Assembly (NCBI RefSeq): GCF_039641995.1 | Contig: NZ_CP087714.1 | Location: 1,839,523 to 1,903,522 of the forward strand | Reading direction: 5' to 3' | Length of the DNA stretch: 64,000 bases | Origin: Geoglobus acetivorans | GTDB lineage: Archaea; Halobacteriota; Archaeoglobi; Archaeoglobales; Archaeoglobaceae | In this document: piece after piece, positions 26,433 to 35,157 of the stretch | Position numbering within the stretch: position 1 is the first letter of the stretch | Layout of the letters: every line of letters starts with the position of its first letter | The notes under the pieces: model-generated | What the model was told of the DNA's origin: nothing | What the model saw: only the letters and a program-made list of their open reading frames with translations | Database searches by the model: none | Translations under genes and position numbers: made by a program

Positions 26433-27500
26433 ATGGTGATTGGTATGAGGTGGTATATCGCAATAGGTGCGGTGCTTATTGTTGCACTGATGCCGGCCTT
26501 CGTCATGGCACATGGCATGATGGAAGACGATGACGAGCATCCGTATGCAAACGACAGCATGAACCCAACATTGAATGAAACGTACATGAATAATACATAC
26601 GGCATGGGAATGGGTCCGGCAATGGGAATGGGTCACGATGATGAGGACGACCACGACAAAAATGTGACTGAAAAAAGGCATGAAATGAGAGAAAGATGGA
26701 AAGAGAGAATGGAGAAAATTAAAGAATACAGAGAGAGAATGAAGGAAAGAATGGAGCACGTCAGGGAAGTCAAGGAAGAACACAGAATGAAATACATGGA
26801 GGAGAAGGAGAGATACGAGAAAATGAAGCACAGAGGTCTCGAGGATCCTGAGGTATTCAACACCGCAAAGGGGTTTGTGGTGAACGGTGTTGGATTTGCA
26901 ATAGCTCACCTTGATGAGCTTGAAAACAGAGTGATAGCAATGAATCTGAGCGACAACACAACGGCCGAACTTCTTGGAGACATTGAGGCGATAAAAGAAA
27001 ACCTCTACGGATGGGAACAGGTCTTCAACAACTCGACAACTCCACAGGAATTCAGAGACAACGTCCTTGCTTTCAGGGAGGAGTGGTCGCTCCTGAGAGT
27101 GAAGATTAACGCAGTTACTTCAAAGGTCGTGGCACTCAAGTTCCTTGAGGTTGTCGAGAAGGCTGAAAACAGAACACAGATAATCGAGGACAAGATAGCC
27201 AAACTTGAAGAGCTCGGAGCAAACACCGGTGAGGTTGAGAAGGCCTACCAGGAATATCTCGATGCCCTTTCAGAGGCAAAGGATAGCATGAATCTTGCAC
27301 TCCAGCACTTTGATAACGCAATAAATTCAGACAACTACGAAACTGCATTCAAGGAGCTTAAAGAAGGTAAGGAACTTTACCATGAGGCCATTGGAAAATT
27401 CAGAGACTCCATGATGGAACTCAGAGACGTGTTCAAAGAATATGCCGAGAGCGTTAGAGAACTCAGGCAGAACAGCACGGCTTTAAATGAAAGCTCATGA
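26433..27500 (+). CDS. Secreted Met/His/Asp-rich coiled-coil protein
   Basis: The protein of about 355 aa has a signal peptide (MRWYIAIGAVLIVALMPAFV then AHG), a Met/His/Asp-rich segment (about 22-65, with repeated GMGMG and HDDEDDHD) that could bind metal, a highly charged single helix (about 70-125, rich in R, E, K and M) and a helical C-terminal domain of about 220 residues. No family recognised; the layout recalls periplasmic metal-responsive helical proteins such as Spy/CpxP/ZraP, but this is only analogy. A TATA box at about 26404-26413 makes ATG 26433 likely leaderless; ATG 26445 is possible. It overlaps or abuts a lipoprotein gene downstream. Confidence 0.65.
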   Translation: MVIGMRWYIAIGAVLIVALMPAFVMAHGMMEDDDEHPYANDSMNPTLNETYMNNTYGMGMGPAMGMGHDDEDDHDKNVTEKRHEMRERWKERMEKIKEYRERMKERMEHVREVKEEHRMKYMEEKERYEKMKHRGLEDPEVFNTAKGFVVNGVGFAIAHLDELENRVIAMNLSDNTTAELLGDIEAIKENLYGWEQVFNNSTTPQEFRDNVLAFREEWSLLRVKINAVTSKVVALKFLEVVEKAENRTQIIEDKIAKLEELGANTGEVEKAYQEYLDALSEAKDSMNLALQHFDNAINSDNYETAFKELKEGKELYHEAIGKFRDSMMELRDVFKEYAESVRELRQNSTALNESS

Positions 27501-27510
27501 GGTGGTCGAA

Positions 27511-27753
27511 ATGAATGCAAGACTGCTAATCATACTTTCAGTGGTTGCTGTAATAGCCATCTTCGGATGCACCCAGAAGGGTGTTGAGGAGGTCGTGAAA
27601 AAGACCACCACTCCAGCAGAAACTGCAACACCCTCTGCCACGAACGTCAGTAATGTTGAAACGACAATCGATGACGTGCTGAAAGAACTTACAGAACTTC
27701 AGGAGCTTGAAAAAACCACTCAGGAGCTTAACAACCTGAGCTTTGACATCTGA
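27511..27753 (+). CDS. Small lipoprotein
   Basis: This 80 aa protein has a hydrophobic signal (LLIILSVVAVIAIFGC) ending in a lipobox-like IFGC followed by TQKG, a Thr/Pro/Ala-rich spacer and a short C-terminal helix with LKELTELQELEKTTQEL. It is 10 nt downstream of the secreted coiled-coil gene, and GAGGTGG precedes the ATG, so they form an operon and may interact at the cell surface. No family recognised. Confidence 0.65.
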   Translation: MNARLLIILSVVAVIAIFGCTQKGVEEVVKKTTTPAETATPSATNVSNVETTIDDVLKELTELQELEKTTQELNNLSFDI

Positions 27754-27763
27754 AATACTGTTT

Positions 27764-28306
27764 TTATTTTTTAATTTCTGGAATGAGGATTGCTCCATCA
27801 ATACCTTCCACAAACCTTCCCCTGCCCTCCAGATACAGTTTCACGGTCAGCGCAGAGATTAACGCATCAGCCTGATTGTGGTCTGCAATATCTGTATCGA
27901 ATGTCAGAAAGTCATGCAGACGATTTTTTATCGCATCCAGCCCGTTCTTAGATCTTTTGTTTGCCCCCGGTGCGATATCGAGGATCATGCGTGTTGCGTA
28001 TGGGTAAACCTCGTAAACCTCAATGCCTCTCCTTCTGAACTCTCGCGCAATTTCAATTCCTCTTTCGCCAACCTTCCTGAAAAAATCTGCACCTGAGGGA
28101 AAAAGGCGTATGCCCATTTTCAGAAGTTCCCGCTCACACTCTCTGAAGCTTCCTTTTTCTGGAAACGAGAGCGGCGCATCTATACCCACAGCATATATGC
28201 TCATACCGAGCAGTTCTCTGTAATCTCCAAAGACCGCTGCTTTCTTACCCTCAATGACTGCCGATACGGAGTTTCTCAGACCAACATCAACACCGGCAAT
28301 CCTCAT
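27764..28306 (-). CDS. DUF429 family predicted nuclease (RNase H-like fold)
   Basis: The product of about 180 aa shows the DUF429 pattern: RIAGVDVGLRNSVSAVIEG (first Asp), YAVGIDAPLSFPE (second), CERELLKMGIRLFPSG and a late acidic DHNQADALISALTVKL. The acidic residues match an RNase H-like active site, so it is predicted to cut nucleic acid, though no activity is established. ATG 28306 gives the expected start; a GTG at 28318 is in frame. Convergent with the lipoprotein gene and divergent from htpX. Confidence 0.82.
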   Translation of the reverse strand: MRIAGVDVGLRNSVSAVIEGKKAAVFGDYRELLGMSIYAVGIDAPLSFPEKGSFRECERELLKMGIRLFPSGADFFRKVGERGIEIAREFRRRGIEVYEVYPYATRMILDIAPGANKRSKNGLDAIKNRLHDFLTFDTDIADHNQADALISALTVKLYLEGRGRFVEGIDGAILIPEIKK

Positions 28307-28413
28307 AACATATTGCACCGGTTATTTTTTGCTTAAAAATGCTCTGAAACTCCACTCAAAAGGCAGATTTCTCAGGGATAAGGATTTTAAACTCATTACA
28401 TCCATTTATACAC

Positions 28414-29418
28414 ATGTTCCTGATATTTGATCCGGTGTACCTGATACTGGCGACCGTGGGCTACATGATAATGTTCTTCATGGCAGCATTCATAGCCCCG
28501 AAACTCGCAGGAAGACTTGCTGGAAGGTTCTCGCTTTACACGTCCATGCTGCTGGTGGCAGTGCTCATTCTTGCAGTGAGTGGTTCCGTCATATACTACG
28601 TTCTCGTATACTCCGGCATTTATATCGGATTTTACGGGCTGATAGCATTCATAGTGCTGGCAAATCTCGCAATGTATCTTCTCTCCCCGTACATAATTAA
28701 CGCAATGTACGGGGCAAAACCCAGTCCAGAGCTTCAGGCACTTGTCGATGAGATAGCAATGAGGCTGGGGGATAGGAGAAAGTACAGGGCCATGATCGTC
28801 AAATCACCCCCCAACGCATTTGCCTACGGAAACTTCCTCACCGGGAAATTCGTGGCTGTGTCTGATGCACTTGTCAGCATGCTCGAAAAAGAGGAACTCA
28901 TGGCAGTGGTGGGACATGAAATAGGACACCACAGACACAGGGATTCGGCAGTGATGCTCCTCTTCGGACTTCTTCCCTCCGTGATCTTTTACCTCGGCTA
29001 CGCTCTCGTGCATACGGGACTGAGGGATGACAGGAACAGGGGTTCAGCGCTTATAGGCATTGCTGCAGTCGTTGCAAGCTTCATCGTTCAGATCCTCGTT
29101 CTGGCATTCAGCAGGCTGAGGGAGTACTACGCCGACACGGAAGGAGTCAGGGTTGCTGGAAAACTGCCCATGCAGGCGTCTCTTGCAAAGATACATGCCT
29201 TCTACCACAGAGTCCCGAGAGCACTTGATGAAATTCGTGACAGCAGTTTCAAGGCCCTGTTCATCTATGCATTCACGAATGCGGTTGCAAGCCCATACGT
29301 GTCAATGAGAGACATTGAGATGCTGAAGAAAACCAAAGTCTCACCCGTTGAGGAGTTCCTCTCAACGCACCCGCCCATATCTAAGAGATTGACGTTTATT
29401 GACTCTCTTCCATACTGA
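28414..29418 (+). CDS. htpX: HtpX-like membrane zinc protease
   Basis: HtpX degrades damaged membrane proteins. The 334 aa protein has two N-terminal helices (about 8-28, 40-63) with another near 66-90, the zinc motif HEIGHHRHRDS, further helices (about 180-225) and the third ligand in the YYADTEG motif. The C-terminus has STHPPISKRL, typical of the M48 family. A TATA-like TTTTAAAC at about 28386-28393 suits a leaderless ATG. Confidence 0.93.
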   Translation: MFLIFDPVYLILATVGYMIMFFMAAFIAPKLAGRLAGRFSLYTSMLLVAVLILAVSGSVIYYVLVYSGIYIGFYGLIAFIVLANLAMYLLSPYIINAMYGAKPSPELQALVDEIAMRLGDRRKYRAMIVKSPPNAFAYGNFLTGKFVAVSDALVSMLEKEELMAVVGHEIGHHRHRDSAVMLLFGLLPSVIFYLGYALVHTGLRDDRNRGSALIGIAAVVASFIVQILVLAFSRLREYYADTEGVRVAGKLPMQASLAKIHAFYHRVPRALDEIRDSSFKALFIYAFTNAVASPYVSMRDIEMLKKTKVSPVEEFLSTHPPISKRLTFIDSLPY

Positions 29419-29456
29419 TTGATTAATTTTTAATATTTTCAGAACCATTTATTTTT

Positions 29457-29972
29457 ATGAATCCTGAAGCATTATATAGAATCAGCTATGGACTCTATAT
29501 CGTTTCAAGCCATAAAAACGGTGTGCCAAACGGTCAGATAGCCAATACAGTATTTCAGGTAACTTCCGAACCCGTGATGGTTGCAGTATGCCTGAATAAC
29601 AGGAACCTCACAAACGAATATGTCAGGGAATCAGGGGTATTCTCTGTATCAGTTCTTGACAGAAACACGCCTCTGAAATTCATAGGGAAGTTCGGGTTCA
29701 ATACAGGACGAAATTCAAACAAATTCGAGGATATCGACTTCTTCTGGGGTAAAACCGGAGCCCCCATTGTGAGGGATCACAGCATAGCATACATTGAGGC
29801 GGAGGTCAGAGACATGATGGAGGTCAAAACACACACCCTGTTTTTCGGTGAAGTCGTTGAGGCTGAAATCCTAAAAGAGGGCGAGCCGCTCACGTATGCG
29901 GAGTACCACTACAAAATGAAGGGGAAGACACCCGAAACAGCCACAGTATATCTGGAACGCCTCAAGATGTGA
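29457..29972 (+). CDS. Flavin reductase-like FMN-binding protein
   Basis: The 171 aa protein has the flavin reductase split-barrel pattern: YGLYIVSSHKNGVPNGQIANTVFQVTSEP (FMN binding) and FSVSVLDRNTP. It resembles the flavin domain of flavoredoxin and of high-molecular-weight rubredoxins; no rubredoxin domain is fused here. It likely moves electrons between reduced cofactors and oxygen-, iron- or sulfur-related acceptors. A TATA-like TTTTTAATATTTT lies about 25-30 nt before the ATG, so it is leaderless. Confidence 0.88.
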   Translation: MNPEALYRISYGLYIVSSHKNGVPNGQIANTVFQVTSEPVMVAVCLNNRNLTNEYVRESGVFSVSVLDRNTPLKFIGKFGFNTGRNSNKFEDIDFFWGKTGAPIVRDHSIAYIEAEVRDMMEVKTHTLFFGEVVEAEILKEGEPLTYAEYHYKMKGKTPETATVYLERLKM

Positions 29973-29992
29973 CAGGAATTCCATCCGAACAA

Positions 29993-30976
29993 TCAAACTC
30001 TGTCGATCAGGTGCATATTCCCAACGTTCACGTTCTTCAAATGTCTCCTTGCAGCCCTGTAACATTCCAAAACCTGATTTTTCGGAGTTATGGGAAGGTC
30101 ATTCAGCCTGTAATCCGGATGAAACACGAGCAGGGAGTAGGGTATGTTCGGGCTGAGACCCGATATGAACTCCGCAATCCTTTCCACCTCCTCTGAATCA
30201 ACATAATATGGCACGAGCAATGTTGTTGCAGATACGACGTCTGGATATCGTTCAAACATCCTTTCTAAGTTTTTGAGAGTCTGTCTGTTCCCCCTGCCCG
30301 TTAGTATCTTGTGGAGTGACTCATTCCAGGCTTTAATATCGAATTTTACCGTTCCACCGCTCTTACTGCTGAGTTCTCCCGCCCTTATGCAGAGGTTTGT
30401 GTTTCCCGAGCCGTTCCACTCCCAGCAGATTGCGATGTTGCCTCTCTTTTCTATGGCGAGTTCGCTGAATTTGAGGGCAAAAGACATCTGCGGTTCAGGC
30501 GAACCTCCGAAATGACAGATGCACCTTATTTCTTTTTTCATGACCTTTTCGAGCAGTTTGTCAATGGATATCACCGGAGCGTCATCAACAAACCTGTGCT
30601 GCCAGTTCTGGCAATAGAGACAGTCGAAGTTGCAGCCATAGTAAAAGATGGCAAGGTTGTAACCTCGCATCCCGCTCCCCCTGCAAAACCAGGAGTTGCA
30701 GCAGTTCGTGGGTAGTGGGTCTTGATAGGCGTGAAGCACCGCTTTGATTGATGTGGATCTCGAAACTATCCTGCCATTCCTTACAAAGCGAATGTTGCAC
30801 AGGCCTGAATCCTCAATTCTGCATCGGTTGGAGCAAAGTTCGCAATCCCCGCCACCGATAATTTCCAGTCTTTCATGGATCGATCCAGCAACCTCACCAT
30901 GGCTTTTCGCACATTTGGGACAGACAGGGATTGTTTGAGAAGGCCGGGGTTTCCCGCAGATTATGCACTCGTTCAT
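29993..30976 (-). CDS. PflA-like radical SAM protein with N-terminal zinc-ribbon
   Basis: The 327 aa protein begins with a Cys-rich region (CIICGKPRPSQTIPVCPKC; then CELCSNRCRI) like zinc or Fe-S ribbons, and has a radical SAM CX3CX2C motif in YGCNFDCLYCQNW (about 113-125). Later motifs (HFGGSPEPQ, FDIKAWNESLH) match archaeal proteins annotated as pyruvate-formate-lyase activating-enzyme-like. No glycyl radical enzyme is in this window, so the target is unknown. A TATA-like TTTTTATATTC about 25-30 nt upstream suggests a leaderless ATG. Confidence 0.82.
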   Translation of the reverse strand: MNECIICGKPRPSQTIPVCPKCAKSHGEVAGSIHERLEIIGGGDCELCSNRCRIEDSGLCNIRFVRNGRIVSRSTSIKAVLHAYQDPLPTNCCNSWFCRGSGMRGYNLAIFYYGCNFDCLYCQNWQHRFVDDAPVISIDKLLEKVMKKEIRCICHFGGSPEPQMSFALKFSELAIEKRGNIAICWEWNGSGNTNLCIRAGELSSKSGGTVKFDIKAWNESLHKILTGRGNRQTLKNLERMFERYPDVVSATTLLVPYYVDSEEVERIAEFISGLSPNIPYSLLVFHPDYRLNDLPITPKNQVLECYRAARRHLKNVNVGNMHLIDRV

Positions 30977-31024
30977 TACTGTAAGATAACTGGAACGAGA
31001 ATATAAAAAATGTTTAGCACAGAT

Positions 31025-31486
31025 TTACTTCAGAATAGGTCCAATATCTTCGTAACCCTGCCTCTGACCTGTCCCTGCATGCTTCGTGAGCCTTTCTGGA
31101 TTCCTCACAAGGTCGATAGCATTCCTCACATGTTCCCTGACTCTGTTTTCAGCCACCCTCAACAGAGTTTTCTCGTCCTCCGCCTCATCCTCGTGGATTG
31201 TAACATCGATTATGTGTTTGTTCGTCATCAGCTCAGCAATAATTTTCCCCACAGAGAGAGCAATGTAGCTCAGAGCATCTTTTTCAGCCCTACCAACCCA
31301 GCCGAGAGTTACGACTATGTCGCAGTTCTCCTCTTCGATCAGCTTTTTCGCCTCGACCGGAATGTCCTTTATCCCGGGAACCGTTCTGCGTACGTATTTT
31401 ACACCAGCGTAATTTTTCAGCTCGTCGATTGCTATTCTGCCCATGTCTATTCTGGAAAACGTTGTATCCACAATACCTATCTTCAT
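31025..31486 (-). CDS. ribC: Archaeal riboflavin synthase RibC
   Basis: This pentameric enzyme makes riboflavin from two 6,7-dimethyl-8-ribityllumazines and is unrelated to bacterial RibE but akin to lumazine synthase. The 153 aa protein has the family start KIGIVDTTFSRIDMGRIAI, RRTVPGIKDIPVEAKKLIEE, the GWVGRAEKD segment and HEDEAEDE. Its ATG overlaps the aminotransferase stop by four bases. Confidence 0.93.
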   Translation of the reverse strand: MKIGIVDTTFSRIDMGRIAIDELKNYAGVKYVRRTVPGIKDIPVEAKKLIEEENCDIVVTLGWVGRAEKDALSYIALSVGKIIAELMTNKHIIDVTIHEDEAEDEKTLLRVAENRVREHVRNAIDLVRNPERLTKHAGTGQRQGYEDIGPILK

Positions 31487-32604
31487 CCCAGTTCCTCCAT
31501 TGCTGCATGCAATGCTGGCTTTACCACGTTCTTTCTCGAAAGTATGTCTTCTATTGCTGAAAGCGTGGCAACCAGATCCCTTTTCGTAACATTACCCATG
31601 TGACCGATTCTGAATATCTTGCCCTTCAGATGCTCCTGTCCGCCAGAGATCGTTATCCCATACTCTTCTCTCAGAGTCCCTCTCAGATCCTTGTCCGCAA
31701 CACCGTCTGGCATTTTTATTGCTGTCACGGTGTTTGAGTAGCTGGAGTGTTCGTTCAGAGCAGGGAAAAGCTCGAGCCCAGCACTTTCAGCCCAGACTCT
31801 TGTTGCCCTTGCAAATTTTCTGTGTCTTTCTACTCTGTTTTCAATCCCTTCCTCCTCAATTATTCTGAGAGCCTCAGCAAAGGCAAGGAACAGAGGCACG
31901 GCTGGAGTGTACGGTGTCTGGTTGCTCTCAGCCTTTTTGACATAAGCCTTGAGGTCGAGATAGTATGGCACGGATTCGCTGTAGAACTCCCACGCCCTCT
32001 CATTTATTGCCACTGCCGCAAGACCAGGTGGTGCGCCTATGCATTTCTGTGACCCCACCACTGCAACGTCAATTTCCCACTCATCCATTTTAACCTCATC
32101 CCCACCAACGCTTGTAATTCCATCCATGATAACAAGAGCATTGTACTTTCTGGCTATTCTTGCTATCTCACTCGCTGGATTGAGTATACCTGTTGAGGTC
32201 TCGTTGTGAACAAAGGCTATGGCCTCACTTCCGTTTGCGAGGCTCTCTTCAACCTTTTCGAGGTCAATGCTATTTCCCCACTCAAACCTCAGGTGATCAA
32301 CTTCCGTGTATTTTGCACCGATCTTTGCAAATCTCTCTCCAAACTTTCCATTATCCACAACGGTGATTTTCCTCACCTTCGAGAACGATGCGACAGCAGC
32401 CTCCATTCCGGCGGTTCCGCTACCGCTGATGATCGCAATATCGCCTGAAGTTCCAAAAAGAGGTTTTATTGCATTTTTGCAGTATTCAAAAACCTCCTCA
32501 AAATCCCGGCTTCTGTGGCTAATCATCTGGCTGGACATTGCCTTTATAATCCTTTCGTGGAGTTTGACCGGTCCCGGAATCATCAGCAAATCGTCCTTTA
32601 CCAT
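31483..32604 (-). CDS. Class V aminotransferase (serine-pyruvate / alanine-glyoxylate type)
   Basis: The PLP enzyme of about 373 aa has the start LLMIPGPVKLHERI typical of the AGT/SPT group, HRSRDFEEV, the cofactor-binding ISGSGTAGMEAA, DGITSVGGDEV and the Schiff-base Lys in VVGSQKCIGAPPGLA. Related archaeal enzymes use aspartate, serine or alanine with glyoxylate or pyruvate; the substrate here is not determinable. A TATA box (about 32629-32637) fits a leaderless ATG at 32604 rather than a GTG at 32616. Shares an operon with ribC. Confidence 0.88.
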   Translation of the reverse strand: MVKDDLLMIPGPVKLHERIIKAMSSQMISHRSRDFEEVFEYCKNAIKPLFGTSGDIAIISGSGTAGMEAAVASFSKVRKITVVDNGKFGERFAKIGAKYTEVDHLRFEWGNSIDLEKVEESLANGSEAIAFVHNETSTGILNPASEIARIARKYNALVIMDGITSVGGDEVKMDEWEIDVAVVGSQKCIGAPPGLAAVAINERAWEFYSESVPYYLDLKAYVKKAESNQTPYTPAVPLFLAFAEALRIIEEEGIENRVERHRKFARATRVWAESAGLELFPALNEHSSYSNTVTAIKMPDGVADKDLRGTLREEYGITISGGQEHLKGKIFRIGHMGNVTKRDLVATLSAIEDILSRKNVVKPALHAAMEELG

Positions 32605-32688
32605 GTTCTGAAGCACGGGCGGGGCGTTAATATAATTTTTGGCGGAGATTGGATATAAAAATATATAAAAAATTTCCTAAATAATTTG

Positions 32689-34560
32689 TCATTCTCTCCT
32701 CGGCGGGTTCATTACCACTGAAACCACTCCTCCCGCTATAACGAGAACCGAACCCAGCCAGACCAGAGATACGAGCGGGATTACATGCACCTCAAAAAAC
32801 GCAGAGTCCATGGAAATGCCCCCGATGGCAATATAGATGTCCTTGAAGTAGTCAGAGAGTATCGACACCGAATATATCACCCTGTCCTGTCTGAGAAGGT
32901 TGTACTGGGTAATAGTTGGGGTTACAGTTCCCTTCAGAACACCGTTTTCATACACGTTCAGCGTTATTATGAGTTCGGACCTGTCTTGGTAGTCCATTTG
33001 CTTCGCATCCGTGATCTCAAGGGTGATGTCTCCAAACCTGGTGTCAATTTTTGCCTTATCCTGGATACCCACCCTCACATTCTGATGCACCTCATCATAC
33101 ATCCACGCCCCTGCAACTCCGATGGCGATGAGTATGATTCCTATGTGGACGATGTAGCCTCCGGCCTTCCTTGCATTTCTGAGGTCTGAGGGTTTGAAGG
33201 TCATGAGGTGGTTCACGAGCGAGAATGCACCTATACCTGCAGCAAGAGAGACGTAAAACATGCCCGCAAGTATTTGTGTCAGGGCAAATACAATCACTCC
33301 AGCTGGGGCTGAAATCTTCAGCAGCCTGAGAGTATTTTCTCTGCTGGCACGCCAGCCTATGGAAATGCACACACCGAGGAGAACTGTCAGCAGAATGGCG
33401 AGAGGGGTCTCAACCCTGTCATAGTAACCTCTCCCGACAGAGATTCCTGAAACAAGAGTTGGAGCCACGGTTCCAATCAGTACTGTCGCGGTGGACAGGA
33501 TTAGTATGAGCATGTTCAGAAAAATCGCAAAATCTCTTGAAAATGTCGAATACTGTTCTGAGCGAAAAACATCTTTTCTTGTGGAAAACAGGTACGCCGA
33601 GACCATCCCTGCAATTGCTATCAGGATCAGGTATAGCCAGCCTTCAGGATTCTCGCCAAAGGCATGCACACTTTCGATGATACCGCTCCTCGTGATGAAT
33701 GTGGCAAATACTACGAGGGCGAAGGAAACGTACGCCAGCCAGTAATTCCAGCTTTTGAAACTTCTGTTTCTCATTATTCCATGAAGAAGGGCAGTGATTG
33801 TTAGCCACGGTAGCAGAGATGCATTTTCAACCGGGTCCCATGCCCAGAACCCACCCCATCTGAGGGTCTTGTAAGCCCACCACGCACCAAGGAATATCCC
33901 GACTGAAAGAAAGATCCAGGATACCAGAGCCCACAATCTCGCTCTCAGGTGCCAGCCTTCCTGTTTGAGGTAAACAGAGCTGACGGCAAGAGCAAATGGC
34001 AGAGTTGCAGCAGCATAGCCGAGAAATACTGTGGGCGGGTGAAGTGCCATTTCAGGAGTTCTCAGCAATGGATTCAATCCGTAACCCTCACCCGGATTGA
34101 CACCGAACCTCTGGAAGGGGTTGGAGAATGTCAGCATAACCAGAACGAAAAATGATACGGTTGCAGAGGAAATTGAAAGAGCCAGTGCAGAGAGGGCATC
34201 TTTTTTCTCAACCCTCAGGAACACAACATTCAGAATTGACAGGAAAAAAGCCCACAGGAGGAGAGAGCCTTCTCTGCCTGCCCATACTGCACTTATCGTG
34301 TAGGTGAGATTCAGATGGCTGTCGGAGTAATAGTAAACATACTGGACATCGAAATCTCTTACCAGAAAATAGTATGTTAAAAGCAGGTACGCAAGAACAA
34401 TAATGAACGTGTACAGATAAGTTGCCTGCTCTCCTTTTCTTGCAATACTGGCAGCCTTCTTACCTTTTGCTCGTACCGCAAGAATAAATGTGTATGTCGA
34501 ATAGAGACTAACAAAAAAAGCGAGAATGAGAAGCAGGTAGCCCGGATCCAGACTCGTCAC
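32689..34560 (-). CDS. ccmF: CcmF cytochrome c haem lyase subunit
   Basis: CcmF attaches haem from CcmE to apocytochrome c outside the membrane. The 623 aa protein has about 14 hydrophobic segments, the VWAGREGSLLLWAF motif and the tryptophan-rich WWD haem-handling motif (RWGGFWAWDPVENASLLPWL). Conserved His residues appear in MALHPP and in SVHAFG. Its start overlaps the ccmE stop. The CcmA/B/C components are not in this window. Confidence 0.93.
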   Translation of the reverse strand: MTSLDPGYLLLILAFFVSLYSTYTFILAVRAKGKKAASIARKGEQATYLYTFIIVLAYLLLTYYFLVRDFDVQYVYYYSDSHLNLTYTISAVWAGREGSLLLWAFFLSILNVVFLRVEKKDALSALALSISSATVSFFVLVMLTFSNPFQRFGVNPGEGYGLNPLLRTPEMALHPPTVFLGYAAATLPFALAVSSVYLKQEGWHLRARLWALVSWIFLSVGIFLGAWWAYKTLRWGGFWAWDPVENASLLPWLTITALLHGIMRNRSFKSWNYWLAYVSFALVVFATFITRSGIIESVHAFGENPEGWLYLILIAIAGMVSAYLFSTRKDVFRSEQYSTFSRDFAIFLNMLILILSTATVLIGTVAPTLVSGISVGRGYYDRVETPLAILLTVLLGVCISIGWRASRENTLRLLKISAPAGVIVFALTQILAGMFYVSLAAGIGAFSLVNHLMTFKPSDLRNARKAGGYIVHIGIILIAIGVAGAWMYDEVHQNVRVGIQDKAKIDTRFGDITLEITDAKQMDYQDRSELIITLNVYENGVLKGTVTPTITQYNLLRQDRVIYSVSILSDYFKDIYIAIGGISMDSAFFEVHVIPLVSLVWLGSVLVIAGGVVSVVMNPPRRE

Positions 34561-34949
34561 CTCTTCAGTTTGCTGTCATCCACCTCATATTTGCTCGGAC
34601 ATTTCATCAGGACGTCCTCTGCATAAAAGACCCCGTTCCTGTAATCGCCCTTCACAACCGCCTGGATAACATCCTCACCCGGGAAATACTGAAGCGAGCC
34701 ATTGTACACAACCAGAATCTCATTCTTTCCATCCGTCAGTCTGAATGTTTTTGTTCCGTTCTCGTACTCCACAAGGGAGTACTGGACTACCGTTCCATTT
34801 ACCTGCACGTTCTCAGCAGTTCCTCTGCTGACAACTTCGCTGACGGTCAGGTACGGACTTATGCCCTGGTTGAACGCAAAAACCACGAGGATGGAAAAAC
34901 CTATCAGCGAAATTCCAATCATGAGCCTTATCTGGTTCGATTTGACCAT
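34557..34949 (-). CDS. ccmE: CcmE haem chaperone, Cys-type
   Basis: CcmE carries haem covalently to CcmF. The protein of about 130 aa has one N-terminal transmembrane helix and an OB-fold domain (VNGTVVQYSL, ILVVYNGSLQYFPGEDV, VKGDYRNGVFYAEDVL). The haem-binding motif is CPSKY, i.e. CxxxY, in place of the HxxxY of Escherichia coli; the Cys form is known from archaea and Desulfovibrio. The ATG at 34949 sits about 25 nt after a TTTTTAATT box, so I prefer it to the ATG at 34988. Confidence 0.88.
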   Translation of the reverse strand: MVKSNQIRLMIGISLIGFSILVVFAFNQGISPYLTVSEVVSRGTAENVQVNGTVVQYSLVEYENGTKTFRLTDGKNEILVVYNGSLQYFPGEDVIQAVVKGDYRNGVFYAEDVLMKCPSKYEVDDSKLKR

Positions 34950-35017
34950 GATAATTCTCTGATCGGGCAAATTAAAAACTTTTTCCATCCGGATAAATTG
35001 TTAATTATGGTTCATTG

Positions 35018-35073
35018 CGGCTCAGCACTCAAGACCCTCATCACCATTCAGCGGGGCCCTTTCATCATTGCCG
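35018..35073 (-). ncRNA. C/D box methylation-guide sRNA
   Basis: On the minus strand all four boxes are present in order with canonical spacing: box C ATGATGA (35068-35062), a 10-nt spacer (35061-35052), box D' CTGA (35051-35048), 4 nt, box C' GTGATGA (35044-35038), a 12-nt spacer (35037-35026) and box D CTGA (35025-35022). A terminal stem CGGC (35073-35070) with GCCG (35021-35018) flanks the C and D boxes. By the N+5 rule the D guide GGGTCTTGAGTG would direct methylation of the C in target CACUCAAGACCC, and the D' guide AAGGGCCCCG the fifth base (G) of CGGGGCCCUU. A TATA-like TTAATAAAG (about 35096-35104) is about 25 nt upstream. Box and spacer rules are known for archaeal sRNAs; the targets are not identified. 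Confidence 0.85.
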
Positions 35074-35157
35074 GAACATCTCAGGCTGCTGCACTTTATT
35101 AACTTTTACCGGGGCATTAACGAAAAATTTTTAATGTTTAATTGTTAAGAAATTCTC

